Assembly: GCA_002863045.1 (NCBI GenBank)
Contig: PKDH01000032.1
Coordinates: forward strand, 1 to 64,000
DNA length: 64,000 nt
Direction of reading: 5' to 3'
Source of the DNA: Legionella sp.
Lineage (GTDB): Bacteria; Pseudomonadota; Gammaproteobacteria; Legionellales; Legionellaceae
Under the pieces are notes generated by a model that ran no database searches, had not been told where the DNA came from, and was given only the letters and a program-made list of their open reading frames with translations. Position numbers and translations under genes: made by a program. Positions 55,112 through 64,000 of the stretch are shown here, piece by piece; position 1 is the first letter of the stretch, and every line of letters starts with the position of its first letter.

Positions 55112-56227
55112 ATGCAATTTATCGACCTAAAAAAGCAGTATTCATTAATAGATAAAGCTGTACTTACTAGCATAGAAAACGTTTTACAGCATGGTCAATA
55201 TATTATGGGGCCTGAAATAACTGAATTGGAAAAACAACTGGCTGATTTTGTGGGTGTACGTCATGCCATTGCTTGTGCCAGTGGTACTGATGCTTTATTA
55301 ATGGCTTTACTCGCGCTTGATATTGAGCCTGGTGATGAAATTATTACCACACCTTTTAGTTTTTTTGCAACTGCAGAAGTTATTGCGCTTTGCCAAGCTA
55401 AGCCAGTATTTGTTGATATTCAACCGGAAACTTATAACCTTGATCCAAGTCAATTAGTTTCAGCCATTACCGATCGTACGAAAGCTATCATGCCGGTAAG
55501 CCTTTATGGTCAGTGTGCCGATATTACGGCGATTAATCATATTGCGAATCGTTTTGATATTCCCGTGATTGAAGACGCCGCTCAAAGTTTTGGTGCCACA
55601 CATTTTGGTCATCGCTCATGTGGGTTGTCAACGCTTGCTTGTACCAGTTTTTTTCCTTCTAAACCTTTAGGGGGGTATGGCGATTCAGGCGCCTGTTTTA
55701 CCGATGATGACACTCTGGCGCAAAAACTGTCTCATATTCGTATTCATGGTCAAAATCAACGCTATTGTCATCAACGTATTGGCATCAATGGGCGTATGGA
55801 TACCATACAAGCAGCTATTTTGTTACAAAAATTAGCTTTATTTCCAGCAGAAATTAAGTTGCGTCATGAAATTGGTGAGCGTTATTATCACGCCCTAAAA
55901 GATGTGGTGAAATTGCCTTTAATAAAGCCTGAAAATACCAGTGTTTTTGCCCAATTTACCATTGAAGTGAAACAGCGTGATTTATTAGCTCAAGCATTAC
56001 ATGATTTAGGCATACCCACAGCCATTCATTATCCTACACCACTACATTTACAAGAAGCTCTAAGCTATTTGGGTTATCAACGTGGGTCTTTTCCGTGTGC
56101 AGAACTTGCAAGTGCCCAGGTCATTAGTTTACCTATGTCTCCTTATTTAACGCCTGACGACCAAGATAAAGTCATTCAGGCGGTAAAACATAATTTAGCT
56201 AGATTGAAATTAACAGATTATGTTTAA
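55112..56227 (+). CDS. DegT/DnrJ/EryC1/StrS family sugar aminotransferase
   Basis: 371-residue PLP enzyme that aminates a nucleotide-linked keto-sugar, probably for surface polysaccharide. It starts FIDLKKQYSLIDK, then GPEITELE, ASGTDALLMALLALDI, the Schiff-base lysine K184 in FFPSKPLGGYGDSGACF, NGRMDTIQAAILL and IPTAIHYPTPLH. The nearest well-studied relative appears to be WbpE/WlbC (UDP-3-keto-GlcNAcA aminotransferase). No other sugar-nucleotide gene is adjacent. It overlaps pyrF by 8 bases. Confidence 0.9.
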   Translation: MQFIDLKKQYSLIDKAVLTSIENVLQHGQYIMGPEITELEKQLADFVGVRHAIACASGTDALLMALLALDIEPGDEIITTPFSFFATAEVIALCQAKPVFVDIQPETYNLDPSQLVSAITDRTKAIMPVSLYGQCADITAINHIANRFDIPVIEDAAQSFGATHFGHRSCGLSTLACTSFFPSKPLGGYGDSGACFTDDDTLAQKLSHIRIHGQNQRYCHQRIGINGRMDTIQAAILLQKLALFPAEIKLRHEIGERYYHALKDVVKLPLIKPENTSVFAQFTIEVKQRDLLAQALHDLGIPTAIHYPTPLHLQEALSYLGYQRGSFPCAELASAQVISLPMSPYLTPDDQDKVIQAVKHNLARLKLTDYV

Positions 56228-56912
56228 AAAACTTATCATTGCATTAGATTTTGATAATGCACAGCAAGCTTGGCATTTAATTAATCAATTAGACCCTGCC
56301 TTATGTGCACTTAAAATTGGTAGTGAAATGTTTACACGATTAGGAGTGGATTTTGTTACACAACTTGTGCGTCAACAATTTTTTATTTTCCTTGATTTAA
56401 AATTTCATGATATTCCTAACACCGTGGCTAAGGCATGTCTTGCTGCAGCTCAATTAGGTGTGCAGATGATAAATGTTCATGCCAGTGGTGGTATGGCTAT
56501 GATGCAGGCGGCCAAAGCAAGCCTTGCCGGCTGCACACAGCCACCTTTACTTATTGCCGTGACGGTATTAACCAGTATGAGTGGTAAAAATTTACAAGAC
56601 ATCGGTATTAGCAATGCCTTAGATAAACATGTTTTACATCTTACTCAAATGGCTTTTGATGCCAAGCTTGATGGTGTCGTATGTGCCGCAGCTGAGGTAC
56701 CTGCTATTAAAGCACGTTTTGGTGAGTCATTTTTAACGATTACGCCTGGTATAAGACTTGCCGAGGATGCCAAGCAAGATCAATGCCGAATTGCCACCCC
56801 CCAACAAGCAGTCGCTTATGGCAGTGATTATTTGGTCATGGGGCGCAGTATTACGCAATCACCTACACCACATACAACCCTACAAACTATTTTACAATCA
56901 TTAACATCATGA
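56220..56912 (+). CDS. pyrF: Orotidine 5'-phosphate decarboxylase
   Basis: Last step of UMP synthesis. 230-residue barrel with IIALDFDNAQQA, the catalytic DLKFHDIPNTV, MINVHASGG and TPGIRL...DYLVMGRSIT. Overlaps both neighbours by a few bases. Confidence 0.97.
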   Translation: MFKKLIIALDFDNAQQAWHLINQLDPALCALKIGSEMFTRLGVDFVTQLVRQQFFIFLDLKFHDIPNTVAKACLAAAQLGVQMINVHASGGMAMMQAAKASLAGCTQPPLLIAVTVLTSMSGKNLQDIGISNALDKHVLHLTQMAFDAKLDGVVCAAAEVPAIKARFGESFLTITPGIRLAEDAKQDQCRIATPQQAVAYGSDYLVMGRSITQSPTPHTTLQTILQSLTS

Positions 56913-57520
56913 ATGAACGTCATGCGTATTATCTTAAAAAAATGGATATTGATGTGTGGGTAAAAAGAGATCAGGATGATTTGGCTTGTCTTGCCAAAAA
57001 AGTTGCCAAATGCACATTATGCAAGCTTCATACTTCACGCACCCAAACTGTATTTGCTCGAGGAAATCCGCAAGCATCGCTTATGATAATTGGTGAGGCG
57101 CCAGGTTTTAATGAAGACAAGCAAGGTTTACCTTTTGTAGGTAAAGCGGGTCAATTGCTCAATAGTATTTTAACAAGCATGAATTTTGACGAGCAAGATA
57201 TTTATATCACCAATCTTATTAAGTGCCGGCCACCAGAAAATCGTAACCCGCACATAGGTGAAATAAACTCATGTGCTCCCTATCTAGATGAACAAATCAA
57301 ACAAGTTGCACCTAAATTGTTATTAGCATTAGGGCGTTTTTCTGCACATTTTCTTACCAACCAAATTCAACCATTAGCCAAGCTGCGCAGTATGATGCAT
57401 CATTATCACTCAATACCGTGTCTGGTAAGTTACCATCCTGCTTATTTATTGAGAAACCCACAAGATAAAAAAAAGGCATACACAGACTGGCAAGAAGTCA
57501 AAGCGTTTTTAAATCAATGA
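56909..57520 (+). CDS. Uracil-DNA glycosylase, iron-sulfur family (type 4-like)
   Basis: 203 residues with four cysteines placed for a [4Fe-4S] cluster (CTLC near residue 32, then IKCRPP and INSCAPY), the GEAPGFNEDKQGLPFVGKAG motif and SYHPAYLLRNP near the end. This is the family 4 pattern, distinct from Ung. It removes uracil from DNA. It sits between pyrF and the gspH-like gene, overlapping both by 4 bases. Confidence 0.93.
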   Translation: MNERHAYYLKKMDIDVWVKRDQDDLACLAKKVAKCTLCKLHTSRTQTVFARGNPQASLMIIGEAPGFNEDKQGLPFVGKAGQLLNSILTSMNFDEQDIYITNLIKCRPPENRNPHIGEINSCAPYLDEQIKQVAPKLLLALGRFSAHFLTNQIQPLAKLRSMMHHYHSIPCLVSYHPAYLLRNPQDKKKAYTDWQEVKAFLNQ

Positions 57521-58011
57521 GCATAAAAGCCTTAGGATTTAGTTTGATTGAATTATTAGCCGTACTTGCTATAACACTGCTTTTACTAAGCATCACGGTC
57601 TATACTTTTACGCCATTTTGGCAGCAAAAAAATCTAGAAACGCGACAAAACGACCTTGTTAACATCATACGATATGCCAAAATCATGAGTTATAACGCGC
57701 AAAACGTACTTTATTTACAACCCATTTCACCCAATGATTGGTCTAAAGGCATAAGGCTTATAAAAAATATATCCAACTTCAAAGCTGATATTTTACATGA
57801 GTGGCGCTGGCAAGGTCATAATATATCGCTTAGTTGGCATGGATTTCAAACAGCCAAACGCTTAATTTTTGCCAGAGACATCCGGCAAGCTTCGTTAAGT
57901 GGTCACTTTATTCTGAAGCATCAAAAGACTCATGTATGCCGCGCCATTATTGTTAATCGACTTGGGCATACTCGAATTGAAAATTGCTCAACTAATAAGG
58001 ATATGAGGTGA
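57517..58011 (+). CDS. GspH-like type II secretion pseudopilin
   Basis: 164 residues with a class III leader: cleavage is expected between G7 and F8 (LGFSLIELLAVLAITLLLL), with E12 at position +5 and a hydrophobic helix. The remainder (ILHEWRWQGHNISLSWHGFQ and following) resembles GspH minor pseudopilins. gspD and gspE are 3-4 kb away on the other strand; no F, G, I, J or K genes are present. A minor type IV pilin (FimT-like) is the alternative. Confidence 0.78.
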   Translation: MSIKALGFSLIELLAVLAITLLLLSITVYTFTPFWQQKNLETRQNDLVNIIRYAKIMSYNAQNVLYLQPISPNDWSKGIRLIKNISNFKADILHEWRWQGHNISLSWHGFQTAKRLIFARDIRQASLSGHFILKHQKTHVCRAIIVNRLGHTRIENCSTNKDMR

Positions 58012-58859
58012 AACATTTAAACTTTCTAGCCTATTGTCGTTTAATGCGCCTGGACAAGCCCATCGGATTTTATCTTTTATGGGCGCCGACTGCATGGGCT
58101 TTATGGCTCGCATGCGCCACCCCACCACCTATTATGACCGTGCTTTTGTTTTTAATAGGTACATTGATTATGCGAAGTGCTGGATGCGTGATAAATGATA
58201 TCACTGATAGAAACATAGACGGCTTGGTCGAAAGAACTAAATTAAGGCCGCTTGTAACGCAAGAAATCAGTTTCAAGCAAGCAACTGGTTTACTAATTTT
58301 GCTGTTAAGCTTGGCTCTTGTAATATTATTATTGCTGCCCAAAGATTGCCTGCAATTTGCGCTGTATGCCTTAATATTATCGATGCTTTATCCTTTGGCT
58401 AAACGTTTTATTGCATGTCCGCAACTTATATTAAGTTTAAGCTTTTCTATGGGAATGCCTATGGCTTTTGCAGCACGTAACGCCTCAATTTGGTCGCTGA
58501 CCTTAAGTCTGCTGATGCTCATTAATATTCTATGGGTGCTGGCTTATGATACAGAATACGCCATGGTAGATAAACCTGATGACCTTATTGCCGGGGTTAA
58601 ATCAAGTGCCATTTTATTTGGACGCTATGATAAATTTATCACGATAATATTATTAAGCTTTATGCATTTTTTATGGCTGTTTATTGCCAGCATGATACAA
58701 GCAAATAAGATGTTTTATGGATTTTGGCTTGCGGCCATAGGATGCATTATTTACCAGTATCATATTCTCTATACTTGTAAATCAGACACCTACTTGGCCG
58801 CATTTAAGAGCAATGGCGTGTATGGCTTATGGATGTGGATAGCACTCATTTTCGCTTAA
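58008..58859 (+). CDS. ubiA: 4-hydroxybenzoate polyprenyltransferase
   Basis: Prenylates 4-hydroxybenzoate in ubiquinone synthesis; inner membrane. 283 residues with eight or so hydrophobic segments and the Asp-rich motif INDITDRNIDGLVERTKLRP, plus the second motif DTEYAMVDKPDDLIAGVKSS. It starts at GTG 58008, overlapping the pseudopilin gene. The 3' end overlaps the convergent purine nucleoside phosphorylase by 33 bases. ubiC is not nearby. Confidence 0.95.
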   Translation: MKHLNFLAYCRLMRLDKPIGFYLLWAPTAWALWLACATPPPIMTVLLFLIGTLIMRSAGCVINDITDRNIDGLVERTKLRPLVTQEISFKQATGLLILLLSLALVILLLLPKDCLQFALYALILSMLYPLAKRFIACPQLILSLSFSMGMPMAFAARNASIWSLTLSLLMLINILWVLAYDTEYAMVDKPDDLIAGVKSSAILFGRYDKFITIILLSFMHFLWLFIASMIQANKMFYGFWLAAIGCIIYQYHILYTCKSDTYLAAFKSNGVYGLWMWIALIFA

Positions 58860-59690
58860 ATTAAGTTGCTTAATAAAGTCGGTAATTAATTCGGTTAACT
58901 CGCCACAGGCTTTAGTAGCTGTGGCTACCACCTGATGATGATCATGTACTTCTTGATTTAAGCCAGTCGCATAATTGGTGATGGTGGCAAGTACGGCAAC
59001 TTTCATGCCGCAATGATTAGCCACCAAAACTTCAGGTACGGTTGACATGCCAACAGCATCTGCGCCTAACATTCGGAAGGCACGAATTTCAGCTGCAGTT
59101 TCATAATTTGGCCCATGAACGGCTAAATAAACACCTTGATGTAAAGTAATACCACGTGCTTTGGCAATTTGCATAAAAGTATGGCGCATTGTGGTATCGT
59201 AAGCATTATCAAGTGGAAAAAAACGAGGACCAAATTCATCATCATTTGCGCCAATCAAAGGGTTAAAGGGTTGCATGTTGATATGATCTGTAATAAGCAT
59301 CAAAGAACCTGGGGCAACTTCTTGGCGAAGAGAGCCTGAGGCATTGGTAGCAAGAAAATAAGTGCATCCCATAAGTTTCATGGTACGTATATAAGTTTTT
59401 ATGGCTTGAGCGGCAGTTGGTCCTTCATAATAATGAGCGCGTCCTTGCAGACATATTACTTCAACGCCAGCAATATAACCCAACAATAACTGCCCGCGAT
59501 GACCATAAACATTAATATTAGGAAAGCCAGGTAGGTCTTGATAATCGATAACTTGTTTGTCAGTCAATATTTGAGCAAAATCACTCAAGCCTGAGCCAAG
59601 TACAATGCCAATTTTAGGTTTGAAATGTGGTGCAATTTCTCTGAGCGCTTTATAAGCCTGATAGGGTAGAGTGACATCAGAAGTTGGCAT
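58827..59690 (-). CDS. Purine nucleoside phosphorylase (trimeric type)
   Basis: Splits purine nucleosides with phosphate. 287 residues with GIVLGSGLSDFA, GRAHYYEGPTAAQ, ATNASGSLRQEVAPGSLMLI, HGPNYETAAEIRAFRMLGAD and ITNYATG, the pattern of the trimeric mammalian-like PNP (PunA/XapA group) rather than the hexameric DeoD. The N in ITNYA is the specificity position for 6-oxopurines. Likely salvage of guanosine and inosine. Confidence 0.94.
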   Translation of the reverse strand: MPTSDVTLPYQAYKALREIAPHFKPKIGIVLGSGLSDFAQILTDKQVIDYQDLPGFPNINVYGHRGQLLLGYIAGVEVICLQGRAHYYEGPTAAQAIKTYIRTMKLMGCTYFLATNASGSLRQEVAPGSLMLITDHINMQPFNPLIGANDDEFGPRFFPLDNAYDTTMRHTFMQIAKARGITLHQGVYLAVHGPNYETAAEIRAFRMLGADAVGMSTVPEVLVANHCGMKVAVLATITNYATGLNQEVHDHHQVVATATKACGELTELITDFIKQLNLSENECYPHP

Positions 59691-59764
59691 AAAAAATTCC
59701 TAAAATAAGGGCATGGTATAGCAAAATATTAGGCAATTCCAGAGATATGGCTTAAAGCCATGCG

Positions 59765-60382
59765 TCATATAATGATGTTTAATGGCTTTTTAAGCAAACT
59801 TGCATTAAATAAATGATTAAAGGTGGTTAAAGCCAATGCAATGCCAAATAAAATCACCAATATATAAACAGTTGCAGCGATAAACATGGGTAGAAAAAAT
59901 GCAATAACCGTTGAAATCAACCGTAACACACTATAAAACGCCATACAAGCCACATAATTTACATACCATCGTTGACGATAAACTTTAGCCAAAGCGGTGT
60001 GATTAACTAAATACTGTAATTTATGCTGCTCGGCAATTAACCATAAAAAATTGCTTATCATCAAGGCGCCAAGCCCCACGAAAAATCCCAAGAAGGCAGT
60101 AGAGCAACTTAATACAATAACCGCAAAAGCACCTATGGCGGCCGCTAATTGTATCTGATGCCGATAATGACTAAAGCCAAGCCATGTAGAAGATTTTATT
60201 TGATAAGGTGGATAATAATACGTTGCCATAAACCAGCAAGCATAGCCTAATAGATAACATAAGGTCGTGGTTAAGGAGTAAGGTAAAAATAAATTTGGCA
60301 ATGACAATAGGTCTATTTTATTGCAACATAAACCTAAAAAAATAAATAAGCCACTGATGTGATTAAGATTAAAATAAACCAT
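59765..60382 (-). CDS. Membrane protein of unknown function
   Basis: 205 residues with five or six hydrophobic segments, for example AAAIGAFAVIVLSCSTAFLG and ISTVIAFFLPMFIAATVYIL. I recognise no domain. ATG 60382. It lies 74 bases after the purine nucleoside phosphorylase start on the same strand and 68 bases before the zinc-ribbon gene. Confidence 0.6.
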   Translation of the reverse strand: MVYFNLNHISGLFIFLGLCCNKIDLLSLPNLFLPYSLTTTLCYLLGYACWFMATYYYPPYQIKSSTWLGFSHYRHQIQLAAAIGAFAVIVLSCSTAFLGFFVGLGALMISNFLWLIAEQHKLQYLVNHTALAKVYRQRWYVNYVACMAFYSVLRLISTVIAFFLPMFIAATVYILVILFGIALALTTFNHLFNASLLKKPLNIII

Positions 60383-60450
60383 TTTTTATAGAATGTGATA
60401 AAATAATTATCTTATTGAATGATTCAATTACCTTATCACACAATAGCATG

Positions 60451-60744
60451 TTATTTGAATAAATTTTTCCAAATCATAATAACCCGTGCTACCACAAACC
60501 ACATCGCGCCAATCAAAGTTATCAAAATACCCGAAAGAATTGCACCTTTAAAAAATAGGTTATATAAACCTGTGAGACAAACTGCACCGGCTAAGATTAA
60601 ATGTAACCGTGAGGTTTTGCTAGAAGTGGATGGAACATGGGCTTGACTAGACGTATGTGGAGCCAAATTATGACCACATTGAGGACATAGTGTTTGATTT
60701 TCACGGACAGTTTGTTGGCATTTAGGACACAAAATAACATCCAT
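60451..60744 (-). CDS. Zinc-ribbon membrane protein
   Basis: 97 residues. An N-terminal double CxxC zinc ribbon (CPKCQQ...CPQCGH, residues 6-25) is followed by a Ser/Pro-rich linker and two hydrophobic helices (LILAGAVCLTGLYNLFF and LSGILITLIGAMWFVVA). Function unknown. It follows the gspE gene on the same strand by 56 bases. Confidence 0.65.
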   Translation of the reverse strand: MDVILCPKCQQTVRENQTLCPQCGHNLAPHTSSQAHVPSTSSKTSRLHLILAGAVCLTGLYNLFFKGAILSGILITLIGAMWFVVARVIMIWKNLFK

Positions 60745-60800
60745 AGCGACATCACTAAAAAAAGAATTATCATATCATAGATTATATATGCTTAAATAAT

Positions 60801-62297
60801 TTATTGACTGGTCACACGCAAAATTTCAGTAACAGATGTTTGACCCGCCAATACCCGCGTAAAACCATTTTCTCGGATGCTTGCAACCTCTGGACGCAAA
60901 TAAGCTTCGAGTTTATCAAGGCTGTCGTTGCGATAAATCATCTGACGTAACGGCTCATCTATTAAAATCACTTCATAAATACCAATCCGACCTGAATAAC
61001 CATGGTGATTACAAGCCTCACAGCCATGAGGCGCGTAAATTTGGGGTATTTTATCGGTGAGATTAAGCTGCATAAATGCTACTTCATCTTCATTGGGATG
61101 ATAGGGTGTTTTACATTTGTCGCATAATTTTCGCACCAAACGCTGAGCAATTAATCCAACAATGCTTGAAGAGAGTAAAAAAGATTCAATGCCCATATCT
61201 TTTAAGCGGGTTATAGCGCCTAACGCAGTATTTGTATGTAAAGTTGATAGCACTAAGTGGCCTGTAAGGCTTGATTGCACGGCAATATCAGCGGTTTCTT
61301 TGTCACGAATTTCACCTATCATGACCACATCTGGATCTTGTCTTAAAATAGCGCGCAAGCCTTTGGCAAAAGTCATTTGTATTTTGGGATTAACTTGTGT
61401 TTGACCAATGCCTGGTAAATCATATTCAATTGGGTCTTCAATGGTCAAAATATTACGGCTGACTTCATTAAGTTCGGTTAACATGGCATACAATGAGGTG
61501 GTTTTACCAGAACCTGTGGGTCCTGTGACTAAAATGATGCCGTGCGGTTGTCGAATCATTTTAATTAATAAATCGAATATGGTGTCGGGTAGATGAAGAT
61601 GATGAAGATTTAGTTGCGTTGAGTGCTTGTCCAAAATTCGTAAAACAATTCGCTCGCCATGACTAGATGGCAGGGTAGATACCCTAACATCAATACTATG
61701 GCCACCTACTCGCAAAGCAATACGCCCATCTTGTGGTGTACGTTTTTCAGCAATATCAAGCTGAGCCATTACTTTAATACGTGATACCACAAGGGGTGCG
61801 ATGGCGCGTTGAATTTCTAACACTTGATGCAAAACGCCATCGATACGATTACGCACCAATACCTGCGACTCATAGGTTTCAATATGAATGTCCGATGCCT
61901 GTTGGTTTATTGCTTGGCTAAATAAAGCATTAATCAGTTTGATAACAGGGGCATCATTGCTGCGATCTAATAAATCCTCACCAGTGGGTAATTGCTCAGC
62001 GAGTAGAGATAAATCAAGTTCATGATGCATGGTTTGTGCTACATCATCGACAGAAGATTCAGTTTGGTAGTAGTGAGATAAATGTTGCTGGAACTGGTTG
62101 GCATTCACTTGCTCAAAATATAGTGGTTGCGTAATGAGCCGCTTAATTTCCATAAGAGTCTCAAGTGCTAACGCCTGCTCGTGATAAATTTTTACCTGTT
62201 CTTCAATGGTTGGTATGGCAATGACTTTATAAGTTTTGGCGAATGTATAGGGTAATAGATGCTTAGGTCGTGTTTGTTTATTTGAAGAGTAAGACAT
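60801..62297 (-). CDS. gspE: Type II secretion ATPase GspE
   Basis: Hexameric cytoplasmic ATPase driving pseudopilus assembly. 498 residues; Walker A GPTGSGKTTSLYA at about 257, Asp box and Walker B (RQDPDVVMIGEIRD), His box (TGHLVLSTLHTNTA) and a four-cysteine zinc motif (CDKC ... CEAC). Its ATG overlaps the gspD stop by one base (TAATG), so the two are translationally coupled. Confidence 0.95.
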   Translation of the reverse strand: MSYSSNKQTRPKHLLPYTFAKTYKVIAIPTIEEQVKIYHEQALALETLMEIKRLITQPLYFEQVNANQFQQHLSHYYQTESSVDDVAQTMHHELDLSLLAEQLPTGEDLLDRSNDAPVIKLINALFSQAINQQASDIHIETYESQVLVRNRIDGVLHQVLEIQRAIAPLVVSRIKVMAQLDIAEKRTPQDGRIALRVGGHSIDVRVSTLPSSHGERIVLRILDKHSTQLNLHHLHLPDTIFDLLIKMIRQPHGIILVTGPTGSGKTTSLYAMLTELNEVSRNILTIEDPIEYDLPGIGQTQVNPKIQMTFAKGLRAILRQDPDVVMIGEIRDKETADIAVQSSLTGHLVLSTLHTNTALGAITRLKDMGIESFLLSSSIVGLIAQRLVRKLCDKCKTPYHPNEDEVAFMQLNLTDKIPQIYAPHGCEACNHHGYSGRIGIYEVILIDEPLRQMIYRNDSLDKLEAYLRPEVASIRENGFTRVLAGQTSVTEILRVTSQ

Positions 62298-64000
62298 TAT
62301 TTAAACGCCGGTAGCGCTTTAGATACCAGTGGTTTAGTAAAAGGGCGGGGCAGCGCTGTGGTTTCTAAAGCAGGTAAGAGCATGTCATCATTGTTGCGAT
62401 TGTAGGGTTGGTTTCTAAGCCATTCTAATTGATATTCACGTAAATCATTGTATTTACCGCCCGAAATTTGTATGCCATCACGCTCACTGCGTAAAATGAC
62501 GGGTTTGATAAATACCATCAAAACTTTTTTCTCTCGATTGCGTAGTTTGCGTTGAAACAAGCGCCCCACGCCAGGAATGTTTTCTAGAATAGGCAAGCCA
62601 TTGTTATCATTACCTAAGCTGTCTTGGCTTAAGCCGCCTAACACCACAATATCGCCGCTATCTACATGAACGGACGTCACAATGCTACTGATTTTAAACG
62701 TTGGGTTAGCATTAATAGTCGTTGAAGGATCGAGCGTATCGTTGCCTTGGTCAATTTGTAATTGAATGCCTTTACCCCGTGTAATTTGTGGTCTTACATA
62801 AAGATGAAGCGCCACATTCACGCGGTCAAATGTCACATAAGGGCTGCCAACGGTGGTGCCTCCTGCATTATTAGGATAAGTGGTGGTGGCAACGGAAACT
62901 TGTTTGCCTACTAAGATTTTAGCTTGACGATTGTCTAAGACTACAACCGAGGGAGTCGATAGAATATTGGCTTTGCGTTTTTGAGTCAGGGCGTATAATT
63001 GTGCTTGGAAATCATTAATGGCAGTTTGACTATTAATAATGGCAAAACCTGGACGAAAATCACCAGGATTGCCAGTTTGTTGATTGCTTCCCCATTCAAT
63101 ACCAAGTTGTTTGACATCACTTTCATCTACCTCCACAACCAACGCTTCGATAAGTAGTTGTGCTGGGCGAATATCAAGCTGGCTTATCACACGGCGCAGA
63201 ATATGAATTAAACTTGCTGGCGCGTTTAAAACAATTGAATTGGTATTAGGCTCGGCAATAATTTGTACGGTCGGTTTGCTTGTACCTTCATTTTGAGTGT
63301 TAACCATGGAGGTATTAGGGGCTATAGACGCGGCCGCATTGGTATTGCTTGACGGAGCATTAGGGGTGGTTGTGTTATTATTCGCAAGGTTTGATGCGGG
63401 ATTGGTGCTATCTAACGGTGGTCGGGTAATGGTACCAATGGTGGTGCCTACATTCCCGCTGAAGTTAGCTTGTGCAATACCGGCTAAAATAGGCACCAAA
63501 TCCTCAGCACGCAGGTAATTTAAATAAACCACTTGAGTGGTACCATTTAAACCGTGCGTGCGGTCTTTATCAAGTTTTTCAATTAACAAGCGAAGCCGCA
63601 GCCGTTCAGTGCGCGAGCCACTTAATAAAATGGCGTTATTTCTATCATCAGCAGCGAGCATTGGGGCAAGACGCACGCTGTTGGCATTGGTTTGACTTTT
63701 CATTAATTCTTTAAGCATTGAGGCCATATCCATCGCTAAAGCATGCTTAAGGGGTATGACATCAATTCCATTGGCATTGGGTGTGTCAACTTGCTTAATG
63801 ATATCGGCTAGACGGCGAATATTATTAGCTCGTCCAGATAAAATTAACATATTAGATGGCATATAAGCGGAGATGCTACTCCATTGCGGCATCAAAGGAC
63901 GCAAAACTGGAATAAATTGGTCAGCTGGTACATAACGTACTGGGATAACTTCAACAAGCATGGCATCACCTTGAGGTGGTGTTTGCAAAGTGCTTAGGCG
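62297..64000 (-). CDS. gspD: Type II secretion secretin GspD (partial; N-terminus outside window)
   Basis: The frame is open to the window edge, giving 567 residues without the signal peptide and N0 domain. It shows repeated N-domains (VIPVRYVPADQFIPVLRPLM; VVYLNYLRAEDLVPILAGIA; VQIIAEPNTNSIVLNAP), a Ser/Asn/Thr-rich linker, and the secretin domain ending in LPILENIPGVGRLF and KVLMVFIKPVIL. Forms the outer-membrane channel. TTG 63988 is only an internal codon, not the start. gspD-gspE as a separate pair agrees with the split T2SS loci of Legionella. Confidence 0.93.
   Translation of the reverse strand, partial: RLSTLQTPPQGDAMLVEVIPVRYVPADQFIPVLRPLMPQWSSISAYMPSNMLILSGRANNIRRLADIIKQVDTPNANGIDVIPLKHALAMDMASMLKELMKSQTNANSVRLAPMLAADDRNNAILLSGSRTERLRLRLLIEKLDKDRTHGLNGTTQVVYLNYLRAEDLVPILAGIAQANFSGNVGTTIGTITRPPLDSTNPASNLANNNTTTPNAPSSNTNAAASIAPNTSMVNTQNEGTSKPTVQIIAEPNTNSIVLNAPASLIHILRRVISQLDIRPAQLLIEALVVEVDESDVKQLGIEWGSNQQTGNPGDFRPGFAIINSQTAINDFQAQLYALTQKRKANILSTPSVVVLDNRQAKILVGKQVSVATTTYPNNAGGTTVGSPYVTFDRVNVALHLYVRPQITRGKGIQLQIDQGNDTLDPSTTINANPTFKISSIVTSVHVDSGDIVVLGGLSQDSLGNDNNGLPILENIPGVGRLFQRKLRNREKKVLMVFIKPVILRSERDGIQISGGKYNDLREYQLEWLRNQPYNRNNDDMLLPALETTALPRPFTKPLVSKALPAFK

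Overview
The window is a chromosomal segment of an AT-rich Gram-negative gammaproteobacterium. Core gene order is typical of the class: rpmF-plsX-fabH-fabD-fabG-acpP-fabF-mltG-tmk-holB-pilZ-tatD, gyrA-serC-aroA-cmk-rpsA and rnhA-dnaQ. Several features suggest the Legionellales (Legionella/Coxiella/Aquicella/Berkiella side): a type II secretion gspD-gspE pair apart from a lone gspH-like gene, a prpBCD methylcitrate operon, an ankyrin protein with a eukaryotic-type IQ motif, Sel1-like repeats, large coiled-coil/helicase proteins of no obvious housekeeping role, and a possible PmrA-like box. The order is an inference from gene content; no rRNA or tRNA gene is present to confirm it. I found no insertion sequence, prophage, CRISPR array, integrase or tRNA.

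Layout. 1-2016 (minus, cut by the window edge): N-terminal part of a Pmp-like beta-helix autotransporter. 2064-8413 (plus): mnmC with a decayed methyltransferase half, a PhzF protein and prpB-prpC-prpD, converging on ppsR. 9310-13759 (plus): membrane protein, Sel1-like protein, aldehyde dehydrogenase, SDR, rnhA, dnaQ. 13833-20277: an L,D-transpeptidase, then a giant minus-strand SF2-helicase protein whose 5' end is split by an in-frame TAA. 20462-25819: uvsE, erpA, mnmA, three tandem paralogous small membrane proteins and a secreted protein. 25939-35594: a long plus-strand block for ribosome, fatty acid, cell wall and replication functions. 35608-46975: mixed region with photolyase, an AT-rich membrane protein, AlkB-type monooxygenase, lipid kinase plus metallophosphoesterase, yajQ, exonuclease, lytic transglycosylase, adk, the IQ/ankyrin protein and gltA. 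47195-58859: gyrA to ubiA. 58827-64000 (minus): purine nucleoside phosphorylase, two small membrane proteins, gspE and gspD (cut by the edge).

How the genes fit together. The prp operon, citrate synthase and PpsR point to carbon flow through propionyl-CoA, TCA and PEP. plsX to fabF is a nearly complete fatty acid synthesis initiation and elongation set. MnmA and MnmC act on the same wobble uridine of tRNA. UvsE, photolyase and the family-4-like uracil-DNA glycosylase give light and base damage repair, which suggests a life stage outside a host. The autotransporter, IQ/ankyrin protein, giant helicase protein, tandem paralogues and T2SS genes are the likely host- or environment-facing part.

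Most interesting: (i) the IQ-motif/ankyrin protein with a PmrA-like direct repeat upstream; (ii) the giant helicase protein and its premature stop; (iii) mltG with its membrane anchor in another frame behind a nine-T run; (iv) MnmC with a gutted methyltransferase domain; (v) ten Pmp-type repeats in the autotransporter; (vi) three tandem paralogues, two sharing a nearly identical DNA patch.
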